Of a stretch of DNA of 64,000 bases, positions 13,364 through 26,114 are shown in pieces. Position numbers and translations under genes: made by a program. The notes under the pieces were generated by a model, which was not told the DNA's origin, ran no database searches, and was given only the letters and a program-made list of their open reading frames with translations. This DNA is from Chionoecetes opilio (lineage: Eukaryota > Arthropoda > Malacostraca > Decapoda > Majidae), in assembly GCA_016584305.1 (NCBI GenBank), contig JACEEZ010022611.1, positions 96,984 to 160,983 of the forward strand. Direction: 5' to 3'. Position 1 is the stretch's first letter; the number at the start of each line of letters is the position of its first letter.

Positions 13364-14825
13364 ATGGCTGCAACTGAGGCCACAAGGATGCCGAGGAATG
13401 CTTTCTTCAAGACCTGTTTACAACTGTGGTATGGGAAGTTGTACAGTCTTCACATCGACACAATATTGGCAGCTAGTAACCTTCGCCAAGATGATATCTA
13501 GACTAGGAAATAAACTATCTGATGGATCATCTTACTGTAGATGTCACAAAAATAGCGTAGCTTAAGTATTTATCTCCTTCTACTCTCATAATTGGGCAAG
13601 CTTATGCCACAGGACGAGACAAATGAAGACTCCAACGCTGGGCCTAAGCCGATTGCGTTTACAGTATCGGTGTTGATGTCTTTGACTTTTCAGAAGCACT
13701 GTTTGTTCTGCCAGACATTACTCCCTTGCATATTACCGAATGAAGTATGATCACAAGGTGTGCCACAACAAGTACAGAAGTCCCCTGCGTCGAGAGTAAC
13801 CACAGAAAGATGGTGTTATGGTGATGACGTACAAGCAGTACCTACTTGACCTTTGTGAGTAAACGTGGCGATGAACCTGGGTAGAATAGTCCGTAACCGC
13901 AATCATTGAAAGCACCTCCGATCTCCACGCGGCAGGATGCAAAGTATCTACCGCAGTTGGCCAATGCCCATTTCCATCGGATGCTCATAGAACCACAATG
14001 ATCGATAGCAAGGTTCTGCTGATACCCAGCTTTCCGCTGAAACAGTCCATGCTCGGTTGTGAATCGCTCGAAAGTTGGAATTCGCTTGATGTGAAGCAGA
14101 ATACTCAGACATGGTGATCTGTCCATGTCCAGACGTGGTCGCTTGTTGAGAACGTCATCCAACTTCGCTGGGACATTGTTTGGCATTACATCTCCTGGAG
14201 TGGGAAACGTTACTAGTGTTCTGAAACATGTTGCCACAAATCTCAGGCCTTGTGGATTATGAACAGATGGCGACATGGATGAATGTATCCGGAAAGTTTG
14301 GCAAGCAGATCATGAAGGAGACCAACGGCAGCTACGCACACTTCAATCCTACATAGCACATTGATCGAGAATTAGCCTCATAGTGTATTAGTGAGACTTT
14401 GGTGACGATTCAGCGCTCGAGTCTACTTTCCACATTCACTACATATCCATAACATGGTGGTATATCGTGAGCTCATGGAACATCTACCACCACCATTACA
14501 TATAGCTATACGGATTACTACTTGGTTGACCCATCAAAATATCATCACAACAGAACTGTACAAATATAACGTTTCTTGTTCCTACGATGGGTTCGAGCGA
14601 TTCAGAAGGTCCGCAGAGTGCGCAAGTCGTCCAAAGCACAGCAGTTAGCCTGACTCAGAGATGCCGCACTTTGGCGGACTTGTAGCAAATCTCACGAGAA
14701 CTTGATGCTGTGATCAGTTCCCAAAAACTGCCGCCTTGAATGTCATTACATGGCAATGCTGGCAGCTCAGTGGAAAACAACGCAACCGTGAAGATGCCAA
14801 CTTGTTGCATTTTATTATTAGTATT
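13364..14825 (+). pseudogene. broken N-terminal half of the CLFC/TGCDTVS-family gene, copy A
   Basis: This is the copy A counterpart of 18210-19662. Readable fragments (ATG GCT at 13364, HCLFCQ near 13697-13714, a YKYNVSCSYDGFERFRR piece near 14553-14612) lie in different frames. At least a dozen single-base indels relative to copy B destroy the frame. It is non-functional as written; some indels may be consensus errors. Confidence 0.75.
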
Positions 14826-14962
14826 ATTAGTTATTTATATACATATTATTAGTTTATATTATTATTATTATTATTGTTATTATTAGTGTTAGTATTAGTA
14901 TTAGTATTATTATTAGTATTATTATTATTGTTATTATTATATTATTATTATTATTGTTATCG
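14800..14962. repeat. (TTA)n tract, copy A
   Basis: This is imperfect ATT/TTA triplet DNA directly after the gene remnant. The equivalent tract in copy B is at about 19648-19800. Confidence 0.85.
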
Positions 14963-15208
14963 TAGTATCATATACTTACATTGATGTCTACTTTTAGATC
15001 ACGCCATGTCATGTTGCGAGATGATAATTATTATACTAAATGTTTTGTCCATTCTAAATAGATTGATGTTTTTCTTGTATTTTTGCTTGCTATCATATCA
15101 ATATTGATTGTAACTGGCGAAATGACCTATTCAGATCATATTATATGATTTACAAAGCACATATAGATTATATAATATATATATATATATCTATATATAT
15201 ATATATAT

Positions 15209-15251
<43 letters not shown>

Positions 15252-16725
15252 ATATTATAAATATATCATTGATATAGATACAGACACTTTATAATTCAAC
15301 TGCATGTACAACAGATTATTATTAGTTTTAGTGTGATTTGGCCGTTTTTTACAAGGTCTTTTGCGGCCATACATTGGATTTATGCCAATCAATATGGTCG
15401 CCAAATGAATCCAATACCAATCATAATCCCACTTCCTGGTCTCTAAAACATATATTTAGACACCTCAATTTCCTCCTTTTACTGTACTTGAACAGGAGTT
15501 ACAGCCTAATTTATATGTTGATTATACTAGCGGTCATCTTGGGCAGGCAAGCTGGATTCTGAAAAGCCAAGCCGGTGCAAGTGGCCACCCAGCCTAATTT
15601 TTCATTTAGACCTACTATCTATCAGAAAAAAGTAAAAAAATTTATTGTTGCCTAAACATTGCAAGGTCCCCGGCCAGCCCCACCTGACAATCAAGGGATA
15701 TTTTTTCCTTTCCCTTTATCCTGTTAACAGTGTGGTCAGGATGAGTTTTCAGGATTTCACGAGTGGTAGTTTTTTTGTGAGGCCGTCAGCATAATCACCC
15801 TCCATTCAGCGACCAGTGAGGCTGGCTTGTGTCATTATACTGTTTTAAGGCTGTATTGTTGGAGATTCTTAGAGACGAGGATGCGGTGCCTGGGGATGGC
15901 TTGTTAGTTAGCGTATATCACTTGCAGTATTACAGCTATTATCATTATAATTTAACTTTTCTGTTGATTGGGTTGGTAAGGTTTTTTGGAGGTGCATTTT
16001 GTAATATTTCCAAGTAGGCTGTGTAGTATTTTATTGGAAGGTTCTTATAAGGGAATTCCATAGGCCGTTTAATGATAGTATTTCAGTTGTCATCGCATAT
16101 CATATCATTTTAGGGTTTAAAAGTACCAAAATCTCCTTTTTCCCTTACACACTGCGCTGCTGGAAGAGAACCAAGTATAGTTCCCGTTAGAAGTCAGTTT
16201 CTTACCTGTTTTGGTAAGGTTAATCTTGCTAAATAGCCTCTCACAATCTGCGTTCTAATGCGGCATGCAACGCTCCAAATCCATGTCATGCAAAGGACCA
16301 AAAGTCAAACTCAAAACTCTCTCTCTCTCTCTTTCTCTTTCTCGCGGAAGTTGACAGCGACATAATTATTAATTTTTTTTTTGCGATGACAATTTTTGTA
16401 TGACTTTATAATGTACTTATATTTGTGAGTAAATTATCGTATTTTCGTGTACGATTCTCAACCATGCATCGTACATCGTACGGATAGTCAAATTATCGTA
16501 CAAATACGATAATTATCGGACAGCTCACAATCCTGTCTCTGAGCCACCGCAGCCCTGCCAAGGCGGCAGCCGTGCAGGGCTTTCTTGGATTCTTAATTAC
16601 TTTTCCCATTTCTTTCCTTTGTTCATTTCTTTCTCATAATTAACGTAGACCTTCAATTATTTATCGGCACGTGATTTAAGTATATTTTCTCGACTCATGA
16701 TAATTTCGCTGCCTTTTATTCCCTA

Positions 16726-17320
16726 CTAGCCGCAAAGTCGCCCTCCGGGCGGACTTTTTGGCTAGTTCCTGCGGAGGGCTACTAGTGGGCCTTCGGCCCA
16801 CCAAACACAGACTCTCCAGATAGCCCCTTCTAACTTTCCTGAAATCATGGATGTAGAAATGTATGTATTAACGCCAACCCATTCACATCACCCCCAACCC
16901 ATTCACTCACCCATTACCCATCACCCCCCACCCATTCACTCACCCATTACCCATCACCCCCCACCCATTCACTCACCCATTACCCATCACCAGACACCCA
17001 TTCACTCACCCATTACCCATCACCCCCCACCTATTCCCTCACCCATCACCCATCACCCCCAACCCATCACCCTCCACCCATTCACTCACCCATCACCCCA
17101 CACCCAATACCCATCACCCCACCATCACCCTAACCCTACATCAAGGTTTCCTCAATTCTCGCAACCCACTTTTTTTCACAATCCCGCTAATTGGCTGCTA
17201 AAAAAAAGAAGAAAAAAGTGATCGGATCATCCCCAAAACGGCCTTAAAACCTTCCCCTGGCCAACCTGGCTCCAAAACTGTGCCATATGATGGGATTGCG
17301 CCACGGGGGGCGGAACCTAT

Positions 17321-17393
<73 letters not shown>

Positions 17394-17440
17394 ACACACA
17401 CACAGACATACACACACACTTTCGCTTATATTAATATAGA
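16726..17440 (-). mobile_element. non-autonomous Helitron, copy B (715 bp, both ends intact)
   Basis: On the reverse strand it begins TCTATATTAATATAAGCG (5' TC at 17440-17439) and ends GCGGCTAG (CTAG at 16729-16726). A lies before the 5' end and T after the 3' end, which is the Helitron A/T insertion rule. A GC hairpin (CGCCCGGAGGGCG) sits about a dozen bases before the CTAG end. Internal parts, from 5' to 3', are a (TG)n microsatellite (17322-17420), a conserved unique block, a tandem minisatellite of roughly 30-bp units rich in GGGTGATGGGTAATGGG, and another conserved block. It encodes no helicase, so it would depend on an autonomous partner. Confidence 0.88.
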
Positions 17441-18209
17441 TGGTAGTGAAATAATTATCATGGCATTTATAGTTTTCAGCCATTCAAGAGTAGCATGGCT
17501 TCTTTATCGTATTTCTTTTTCTTTCATTCATGTTCATATTATCATCGCCACGAAGTCTTTGCGCAAAATGACTCATAGTCCGGTGGCAGAGCAGCATATT
17601 TCCAGTGAACCTTGCAATGTTTGGCAACAATCGTTTTTTGGCTTATTTTGATAGGTCTTAGTGTCTAGACAAAATTTAGGGTGGGTGGCCACTTGTCACC
17701 GGCTTGGCTTTTTCAGAATCCAAGATTGCCGCCAAGATGACCGCCATATATAATCAACATATAAATTAGGCTGTAACTCCTGTTCTAAGTACAGTAAAAG
17801 GATGAAATTGGTGTCTAAATATATGTTTTAGAGACCAAGGAAGTGAATTATGATGTTATTGGATCGTTTGGCGGCTCTCGTGATGGCACAAATCCATCCG
17901 CTGCCAAAATGGTCGCCAAAAATACATGTAAAAATGCCAAAGTCACACAAAATCGCACCAAAAACTAACATAAATCGGTTGTGAATGCAATTGAACAATG
18001 ATCTTGCTGTTTATGCATGTGCTTGACATGTTAAATTCTGAAGAAATTATGCCATTTAGAAGCAAACTGCGTGCCACCTACAGCCCCACTCGTGACGTAA
18101 ATAACATTGGTAATGGTCATTTAATGTGCTTTCAATGTGAAATCCACCAATATATCAGTAACTCTTAACGATCTACGTTTCTGCTGCAGGATCTGACGTG
18201 AGCGATGAT

Positions 18210-19647
18210 ATGGCTGAAACAGGAGGCCACAAGGATGCCGAGGAATGCTTCTTCAAGACTGTTTACAACTGTGGGTATGGGAAGTTGATACAGTCTTCAC
18301 GAATCGACACAATATTGGCAGCTAGTAACCTTCGCCAAGATGATATCAGACTATGAAAATAACTATCTGATGGATCATCTACTGTTAGATGTCACAAAAA
18401 TAGCGTATCTAAGTATGTATCTCCTTCTACTCTCAATAAATTGGGCAAGCGTATGCCAAAGGAAGAGACAAATGAAGACTCCAACGCTGGGCCTAAGCGA
18501 TTGCGTTCCAGTATCGGTGTTGATGTCTTTGACTTTCAGAAGCACTGTTTGTTCTGCCATGACATTACTCCTTGCATATTACCGAATGAGTATGATCACA
18601 AGGTGCCACAACAGTACAGAGTCCCTGCGTCGAGAGTAACCACAGACAAGATGGGTGGTAATGGTGAGACGTACAAGCAGTACCTACTTGACCTTTGTGA
18701 GAAACGTGGAGATGAACTGGGTAGAATAGTCCGTAACCGCATCATTGAAGCACCATCCGATCTCCACGCGGCAGATGCAAAGTATCACCGCAGTTGCAAT
18801 GCCAATTTCCATCGTGATGCTCATAGAACCACCATGATCGATAGCAAAGGTTCTGCTGATGACCAAGCTTTCGCTGAAACAGTCCATGTACTCGGTTGTG
18901 ATCGCTCGAAAGTTTGGAATTCGCTTGATGTTGAAGCAGAATACGCAGACAAGGGTGGATCTGTCATGTCCAGACGTGTCCTTGTTGAGAACGTCATCCA
19001 ACATTTCGCTGACAATATGTTGGCATTACATTCTCCTGGAGTGGCAACGTTACTAGTGTTCAGGAAACATGTTGCCACAAATCTCAGGCTTGTGGATGAT
19101 GACCAGAATGGCGACATGGATGAATGTATCCGGAAAGTTGGCAAGCAGATCATGAAGGAGACCAAGGCAGCTAAGCACGACTTCAAATCCTACAATAAGC
19201 ACATTGATCGAGAATTAGCCTCAGAGTGTATTAGTGAGACGTTGGTGAAGATATCAGCGATCAAGTCTACTTTCCACAATTCACTACAATCCATCATGGT
19301 GGGTAATATCGTGAGCTCAGTGGTAACATCTAAACCAACACCATTACAGATAGCTATAGGAGTACTACTTGGTGACCATAAAATGATCATCACAGAACTG
19401 TACAAATATAACGTTTCTTGTTCCTACGATGAGGTTCGACGATTCAGAAGGTCAGCAGGTGCGCAGTCGTCAAAAGCACAGCAGTTAGCCGGACTCAGAG
19501 ATGCCGCACTTGGGCGGACTTGTGCAAATCATCATCGATAACTTTGATGCTGTGATCAGTTCCCAAAACTGCCGCCTTGAATGTCATTACATGGCAATGC
19601 TGGCAGCTCAGTGGAAAACCAACGGCAACGTGAAGATGCCAACTTGT

Positions 19648-19662
<15 letters not shown>
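18210..19662 (+). pseudogene. N-terminal half of a widespread uncharacterized invertebrate protein family (CLFC ... YHRSC), copy B
   Basis: The likely start is ATG at 18210, just after an acceptor-like TTTCTGCTGCAG. It reads MAETGGHKDAEECFF. In-frame stops near 18353 and 18359 then interrupt it, and the main open frame is 18441-19541 (366 aa). It has a CxxC pair (CLFCHDITPC, near residue 37 of that frame) and a later YHRSC motif (near residue 114), a cysteine/histidine arrangement suggesting zinc binding. Next comes an SIKSTFHNSLQS segment, then LLGDHKMIITELYKYNVSCSY, typical of the family. One extra G at 19512-19514 breaks the end: in the next frame it continues IIIDNFDAVISSQN to a stop at 19660-19662. 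The family's C-terminal half (GCDTVS and Cys-rich tail) is absent. Its molecular function is unknown to me; location inside TIRs suggests a transposon-encoded protein. Confidence 0.78.
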
Positions 19663-20100
<438 letters not shown>

Positions 20101-20866
20101 CACTTTATAATTCAACTGCATGTACAACAGATTATATTAGTTTTAGTGTGATTTTGGCGTTTTTACAGGTATTTTGGCGGCCATATTGGATTTATGCCAT
20201 CAATATGGTCGCCAAATGATCCAATAACATCATAATCCACTTCCTTGGTCTCTAAAACATATATTTAGACACCAATTTCATCCTTTTACTGTACTTAGAA
20301 CAGGAGTTACAGCCTAATTTATATGTTGATTATATATGGCGGTCATCTTGGCGGCAATCTTGGATTCTGAAAAAGCCAAGCCGGTGACAAGTGGCCACCC
20401 AGCCTAAATTTCATTTAGACCCTAATATCTATCGAAAAAAGTAAAAAAATTATTGTTGCCAAACATTGCAAGGTCCCCCGGCCCAGCCACCGGACTATCA
20501 AGGGATATTTTCCCTTTCCTTTATCCCTGTAACAGTGTGGTCAAGGATGAGTTTTCAGGATTTCACGAGTGGTAGTTTTTGTGAGGCACGTCAGCATAAT
20601 CACCCTCCCTTCAGCACCAGTGAGGCTGGCTGTGTCATTATACTGTGTTAGGCTGTATTGTGGAGATTCTTAGAGACGAGGATGCTGTGTCCTGGTGATG
20701 GCTTGTTAGTTAGCTATATCACTTGCAGTATTACAGCTATTATCATTAATAATTTAACTTTTCTTGTTGGTTGGGTTGGTAGGTTTGAGGTGATTTTGTA
20801 TATTTCCAAGTAGGCTGTGTAGTATTTATTGGAAAGGTCTGATAAGGGAATTCCATAGGCCGTTTG

Positions 20867-21109
20867 ATGGCTTATGGAGGCTGTATGATAGATAGGCTTG
20901 TGTCAAGGGGCGTGATTTGATAGCCTGTTTGTGAAGGCTTAAGAGATGGGCTGTGTGTCAAAGGGTGTGATCTAGTGTTGTAATTAATAATCCTTATGAG
21001 ATTGTGTGATAGGGTGTCTGATGCGTTAGCAAGGTTATGTGATGGCTCAAGGATATTATGTTATGGCTAGACACTGTGGTAGCTTAGGAAGACTGTGATG
21101 GGGCTGAAT
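20867..21109. other. no recognisable gene; GT-rich imperfect repeats
   Basis: Loose repetition of GTGTGATAG, GGCTTA and AAGG-type words is seen, without a clear unit. It is spacer between the tandem units and the next element. Confidence 0.5.
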
Positions 21110-21834
21110 AAGTCATAGTAGTGAAGCAGATATGTGAAAAGATTGTGGGTTTGAAGATAAAAGCATATAGTTTGGCTCACATTTAATACATACCACTAAG
21201 AAGATTTTTGGATATAAGGACATTGCACATTCCTCCTGGGCCAAAATGGCGGCCATTGTACAAAATGGGCGTGATCGGGTATTACATAACACATAATCTG
21301 TAGGAGTTGTGCATGTTTCTGAACTGGACATCCATGCAAGTGATGCAATATCACTTGAAATATAATCTGGGATGCCAATTCAAGGTCATACACCTTACAT
21401 AATCGATTCATGGGGCCTATTACATCACAAATACGCCAATTTTTTTTTAATGCGTTTTTTCCTTTATTTGAAATCTCCATATAAGCATTTTAACATTAAA
21501 CTCCACTGCCACTGTGGAAGTGCGTTTACCCTTATATATTATCTTACATTGATATTTCAGCCCTACATTGTCAGTGGGTACATGTCTACATCATATTAAA
21601 ATATAACAATCCTCCATGCGGACAAAGGCGATATAGGTGCGCAACCCGAGGATCAAGCGTACATTAATGCCAACCACCCGTGTACACATTTACGTGATGT
21701 AGTTGGATCTTATAAGCTAACGAAATATTCTCCTCGGTAGTAATCATGGTAGTAGATGGGATCTGCAATCCCCAGTTGACCTATACAAAGGGGTTATGGT
21801 TGTGTTCTCTAAGCCGTCCATGATACTGCAAGTT

Positions 21835-23007
21835 CTACTCCCGAGCACACTGTCCGCCGCAGTGGCATAGTGCCGTGCACTGGAGTACAGCCTTCAAACA
21901 CTTGCATTGTCCTCTGCATCCCTTCTTGCAGCCGCATCTGAGAAGTTGCCGGCATACTTGCGTTGCCTCCGGGAGGGTTGTCCAGCAGACGTTCCAGCCA
22001 GTGTCACTCTTCACCCACCCCCATTCGCTAGGGGATGGGAGCTCTGCTGCAGCAACCATCATCTGGCCCCAACAGTAGCCAGCTTGGTAGGCAGTTCTCC
22101 TGATGTGCTGTCTGAGGGCTTCTCGAGTTGGCGGGAGAGCATCTACTGCTCGACGCTTCTGGGTGAAGAGCTGCTTACGTGCATCGTTGACATGCTCGTG
22201 GCTGCTAGTGCGATCATACAAGAGAACGACGAAACGCTCCAATGTGTCCAGGCTGTCATCTACGATTGAGGGGTTTGGTGTAGCGCCCAAGGCACAGAAG
22301 GTCGTAGTGACCTCATCACAGGCCTTCCACGTCTCCCATGCATTTTTTTTACTCTTGCCTCCAAAGATTGACACGGTATCACACCCAGTGAAGGCATGAA
22401 ATGAGGGTAATCCTCGACACTTGTCAGGCCCCAATGCCTGGGCAATCTCGTGAGCTGCTAAGAACCTAAAGCTCTTCCCGGTACCGACGGCAACCCACAG
22501 CTCATCTAGGTAGATTGGTAGATTGTACGGAACCGGTGCTCTTGCGACGGTGTGCACAGCTGTTGAACATCAGGAGCTGGGAGATTGTAAGTGTAGGAGC
22601 TGGTATAGATGAGTGGCTTGACTGTTCTTGGATATTGGGGCCATTCAAGATCATTGAAACCAGTGCGATGAGTGAATTTGGCACCGACTCTTCCTGGCAG
22701 TGGGTGTCAAATGAACCACTGAAGGCAGTCGTCATCCTCAGCATGCCTCTTCGGATTATGTTGGCAGCTCTAGCCAGATGAATGCCATTACTGTCGGCAT
22801 CCTGCTCACATGCCTTGCGCAGGGCTGATCCAACATCCTGGTTGAAAGCAAGTGGAATGTCTCGGCCTCGCTTGTGTTCCTCTAAGTCAGGAAAATACCT
22901 CAAAATTCGATTTATGAGTTCGGTTGAGTGAACACGCCCAGTCAGGACTGTCCCAAGCTGCTCCAGCCTGGTGTTGTACAGGGTTGATAGGTCTATCAGT
23001 TTGAACA
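21835..23007 (-). pseudogene. C-terminal part of GCDTVS / Cys-rich-tail family gene
   Basis: This continues the gene that starts at 26855, beyond the LTR insertion. The first frame (to 22502) reads VFKLIDLSTLYNTRLEQL. It then needs a frame change near 22540 into YLDELWVAVGTGKSFRFLAAHEIAQ. From there come PSFHAFTGCDTVSIFGGKSKKNAW and a segment YQAGYCWGQMM, and a tail with CGCKKGCRGQCKC and LCHCGGQC (a CXC-like cysteine array, possibly metal-binding). As I recall the family, a long segment with an acidic VDTDVVVL-type motif normally lies between the two frames. It is missing here, so the copy is internally deleted. These proteins are multi-copy and uncharacterized in invertebrates and fishes. 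A nuclease or transposase role is only a guess from the acidic motif and TIR context. Confidence 0.75.
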
Positions 23008-23011
23008 CTGG

Positions 23012-23573
23012 TGTACTGTACTGTAGGTGTACTCTCTCCAATTACTCTCTCCAATTACTGTCTTAGCACCTTCTTTTGATCTCACCGACTAGGCAGCTGT
23101 GTCAGGAGGTATTTTCCTAGTTCCCGCCCCCATTAGCCAGGTGTCTTTACTCCGGCGCTTCTTGACCTGTCGATAAATAGGGTAGACCGCGTCTGCCCGA
23201 GACACTCAACCCACTACTCACGGCCCTCAGAAGTCACACACATATTCTGCGCTCGTCTCGTCGGGCGGCCACGTTGTGCCGCCCTGCCCCAACATATTCC
23301 ACTGTTCCTCAACTCCACTTTTGCTGAGAAATATATTCATCTTCTGTCTACAAGTTGGTAATTATTCCTCAAACCCATGCACACGTATCTTTAAGAGACA
23401 CATCGGTAAGACATACACAGACCTTAAATCCACGCACCTCCGAGCTTTAACCGCTCGTGCCACGGCTACCACAACCGACGCTACCAACACGCCCGCCACC
23501 AGCATCTCATCTCATGTTCCTGCCCTGCCTCTACTCACTATATTCAAGTACAATGTACCACATCCACGGTACA
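23012..23573 (+). repeat. 5' LTR
   Basis: It begins TGTACTGTACTGTAGG and ends CCACGGTACA. It contains the ATTACTCTCTCC doublet, a GATAAATAGGGT block that could be TATA-like, and CACTCAACCCACTACTC. Confidence 0.88.
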
Positions 23574-25540
23574 GAATGGTAACAGCGGTGTACAGAATGG
23601 TCTCTTTGTCTGTGTGTTTCTTTTGTGTGGGTATGTGCGTCATCATGCACGTGTTGCTCAATATTGATGTCCTGATGTCCCTACTAACCAACCAACCAAC
23701 CCATGTTCCTGTTCTGATGTCGAGTGTGGTCTCTTCACGCCCATGCGGTTCCTCGTGTCCCTGATGTTCCTGCGCGCCCCTGTCGACGCTCCTGGTCTGG
23801 TATGTCACGTGCGACCTTCGCACGGCCTGCGGCCCACGCCCGCACCCACACGCCCGTGAGTCTGTTCCTGCTTCTTCCCTGCTAACGTGAGTCGTCAGCA
23901 AGTGTTATATTATTTTCTCGTCACTGGACAATTGTGACTCTTCATATTTTACGTGTGATTTTTTTTGTGTGTGATTTTATTTCTCTCTGTTCATTCCCGC
24001 ATTCCCGACCTGTGAGTCATTTCCTGCTAACCCTCGTAGCATAGGGTAGGAAATCGGTGTCCACACGTGTTCACCGCCCGCTCCCGCGCCCCAATCCCCC
24101 CCGCCGCCGCTCCCTGATGCCCCCCCCCCCTCTGGCCACACCTGCTGCCTGCTGGTCAGGTCAGCCGGCTTAACGCCTCGCCTCCCCTCCCACCCGTCTC
24201 CTCCCGCCCGCCTCATCTCACCGGCGCGCCTACTCACCCGCCCATCTCATCTCTCTGCGCGCCCACTCGCCAGCGCGCCCACACACGCCCTCCTGTGGCT
24301 TGTTGTCCCACGCCCGCGGCCCAGCTTGCCGCCTGTCATCGGCGATGCCTCCACTGGTATCGTGTCCGCCTTCCGCGGCCTGCTTCGTGGCTCACGCCCA
24401 CGCCCACCGCCCATTCCTCAACTCATCTCTTTCGTTGGCTTGTCAGTGTTTTCGGCTGGTTTGGTTATAGTAACTGTAGACTCTATTTCCTTACTGGTTG
24501 TTTCCCTGTATTGGTTACAGCGCGTCTTGGACAATGGAGTAAATCCTCATTTTATATGTGTCTGTGTTGATACATAATGTGTAAGTACGTTTCATTTTTT
24601 GGTCATTATCTAGTAATTATCTAGTTTAGTCAAGTCTAGTCAATTATCTTAAGTCATATTTTCCTTTTTTGAAATTGTATAATGTTGTCACGACCATTTT
24701 TCTCTTACGTTGGCTAACCATGGTGTTACGGCTGGTATGAAGTGTAGAATAACTTTTATGTCTATCTCCTGCTTTGCTGTTCGCTTGTGTTCAGTTACAG
24801 CGCGTCCTTTGACAATAGAGTTAAAATGTTCTCATTTTTGTGATAATGTATACGGACGGTTTCTCATGACCAATGATATAATTTTTGCGTACTTTGTCCA
24901 CGGCTGGTAACGTGGTTAACTAAGTTATGTTTCAGCATATTTCAGTCCACGTCTTGCATTGTTCTTGAGTGGTTAACTAGGTAATATTCTTGATCAGCTT
25001 ATTGTCTGTCCACAACTCGGTAGTGTGGTTAACGTATTTCTGGTTCAGCTTATTTCAGTCCCCTGTCTCCATGAGAGAGTGGTTCACTTAACATATATTC
25101 TACTTTAGTGTGTTTTATCTATCCTCCCATTTTTTGAGTGATATTAACATATATTCAACTTGGGTGTGATTTATCCTCCCATTTTTTTGAGTGGTAGGCT
25201 ATTGACATATTATACTTAGGTGTGATATTATGTCTCAATATTTTGTGTGATTTTCACATATTTTCTCCTTTGGTACGGTTTATCTCATTATCTTGTGTGA
25301 TTTTCTCATGTTATCTTGGTGTAGTATTTTCCATGCTTGTATTTTTTGAGTGATTCAATTTGCATATATTCTCCTTAGCGTCATTTTTGGTCATAGGTTT
25401 ATTTCAATCAATTTTTGGTGTTGCCATTCAGCTTCATTTTTACCCCTTACGGACCCTTATATATCTGCTATGTTATGTTCATATCTTTATAGCACCTATA
25501 ATACGTGAGGCCACGTATTCTTTCGACAGGGGGGGGGTAA

Positions 25541-26110
25541 TGTACTGTACTGTAGGTGTACTCTCTCCAATTACTCTCTCCAATTACTGTCTTAGCACCT
25601 TCTTTTGATCTCACCGACTAGGCAGCTGTGTCAGGAGGTATTTTCCTAGTTCCCGCCCCCATTAGCCAGGTGTCTTTTCTCCGGCGCTTCTTGACCTATC
25701 GATAAATAGGGTAGACCGCGTCTGCCCGAGACACTCAACCCACTACTCACGGCCCTCAGAGGTCAGAGGACACACATATTCTGCGCTCGTCTCGTCGGGG
25801 CGGCCACCTGTGCCGCCCACCCCAACATATCCTGTATATTGTTGTTCTGCTGACCAATACATCTTCTGTCTTCAAATCTACAAGGTGACTACTTATTCCT
25901 CATACCCATGCACACGTATTTTAAGAGACACATCGGTAAGACATACACAGAGACCTTGTACCCACGCACCTCCAAGCCTATAGACCGCTCGTGCCACGGC
26001 TACCACAACGACGCTACCAACACACCCACCGCCACTCGCTCATCTCATGTTCCGGTTCCTGCCCTGCCTCTACTCATCATATTCAAGTTAAGTACCACAT
26101 TCCCGGTACA
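25541..26110 (+). repeat. 3' LTR
   Basis: This is a direct copy of 23012-23573 with a few substitutions and small indels, ending CCCGGTACA. The differences from the 5' LTR mean the insertion is not brand new, allowing for assembly error. Confidence 0.88.
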
Positions 26111-26114
26111 CTGG

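Larger units (their letters stand above)
12730..15705 (+). mobile_element. long-TIR transposon, copy A (degraded sister of 17576-20497)
   Basis: Inverted repeats of about 400 bp (about 12739-13160 and 15290-15700) match those of the copy B element, including CATAGTCCGGTGGC at the left. The right end is corrupted (CCACCTGACAATCA). A (TTA)n tract (about 14815-14960) and a (TA)n tract (about 15170-15260) sit before the right repeat, as in B. Confidence 0.7.
23008..26114 (+). mobile_element. non-autonomous LTR retrotransposon (LARD/TRIM-like), 3.1 kb
   Basis: Near-identical direct repeats of about 562 and 570 bp flank a 1,967-bp interior. The element runs TGTACTG (23012) to GGTACA (26110). CTGG is duplicated outside (23008-23011 and 26111-26114). 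The interior starts three bases after the left LTR with TGGTAACAGCGGTG, a possible tRNA primer-binding site. It ends with a purine tract GACAGGGGGGGG (25527-25537) just before the right LTR, fixing the + orientation. No gag or pol frame exists in the interior, so it must have moved using another element's proteins. It interrupts the reverse-strand gene between Pro and Val codons. Confidence 0.88.

Noticed and set aside
16847..17221. Regular repeats resembling a CRISPR array or a His/Pro repeat protein
   Set aside because: The units are directly adjacent with no unique spacers, vary in length, and lie inside every Helitron copy; this is a minisatellite in a eukaryotic genome.
23977..24577. GC-rich frames within the LTR element interior
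   Set aside because: No gag, pol or env motif and no consistent frame; composition alone explains the open frames.
24295..24577. Hydrophobic frames suggesting a small membrane protein
   Set aside because: They lie inside the LTR retrotransposon interior and lack homologous motifs.
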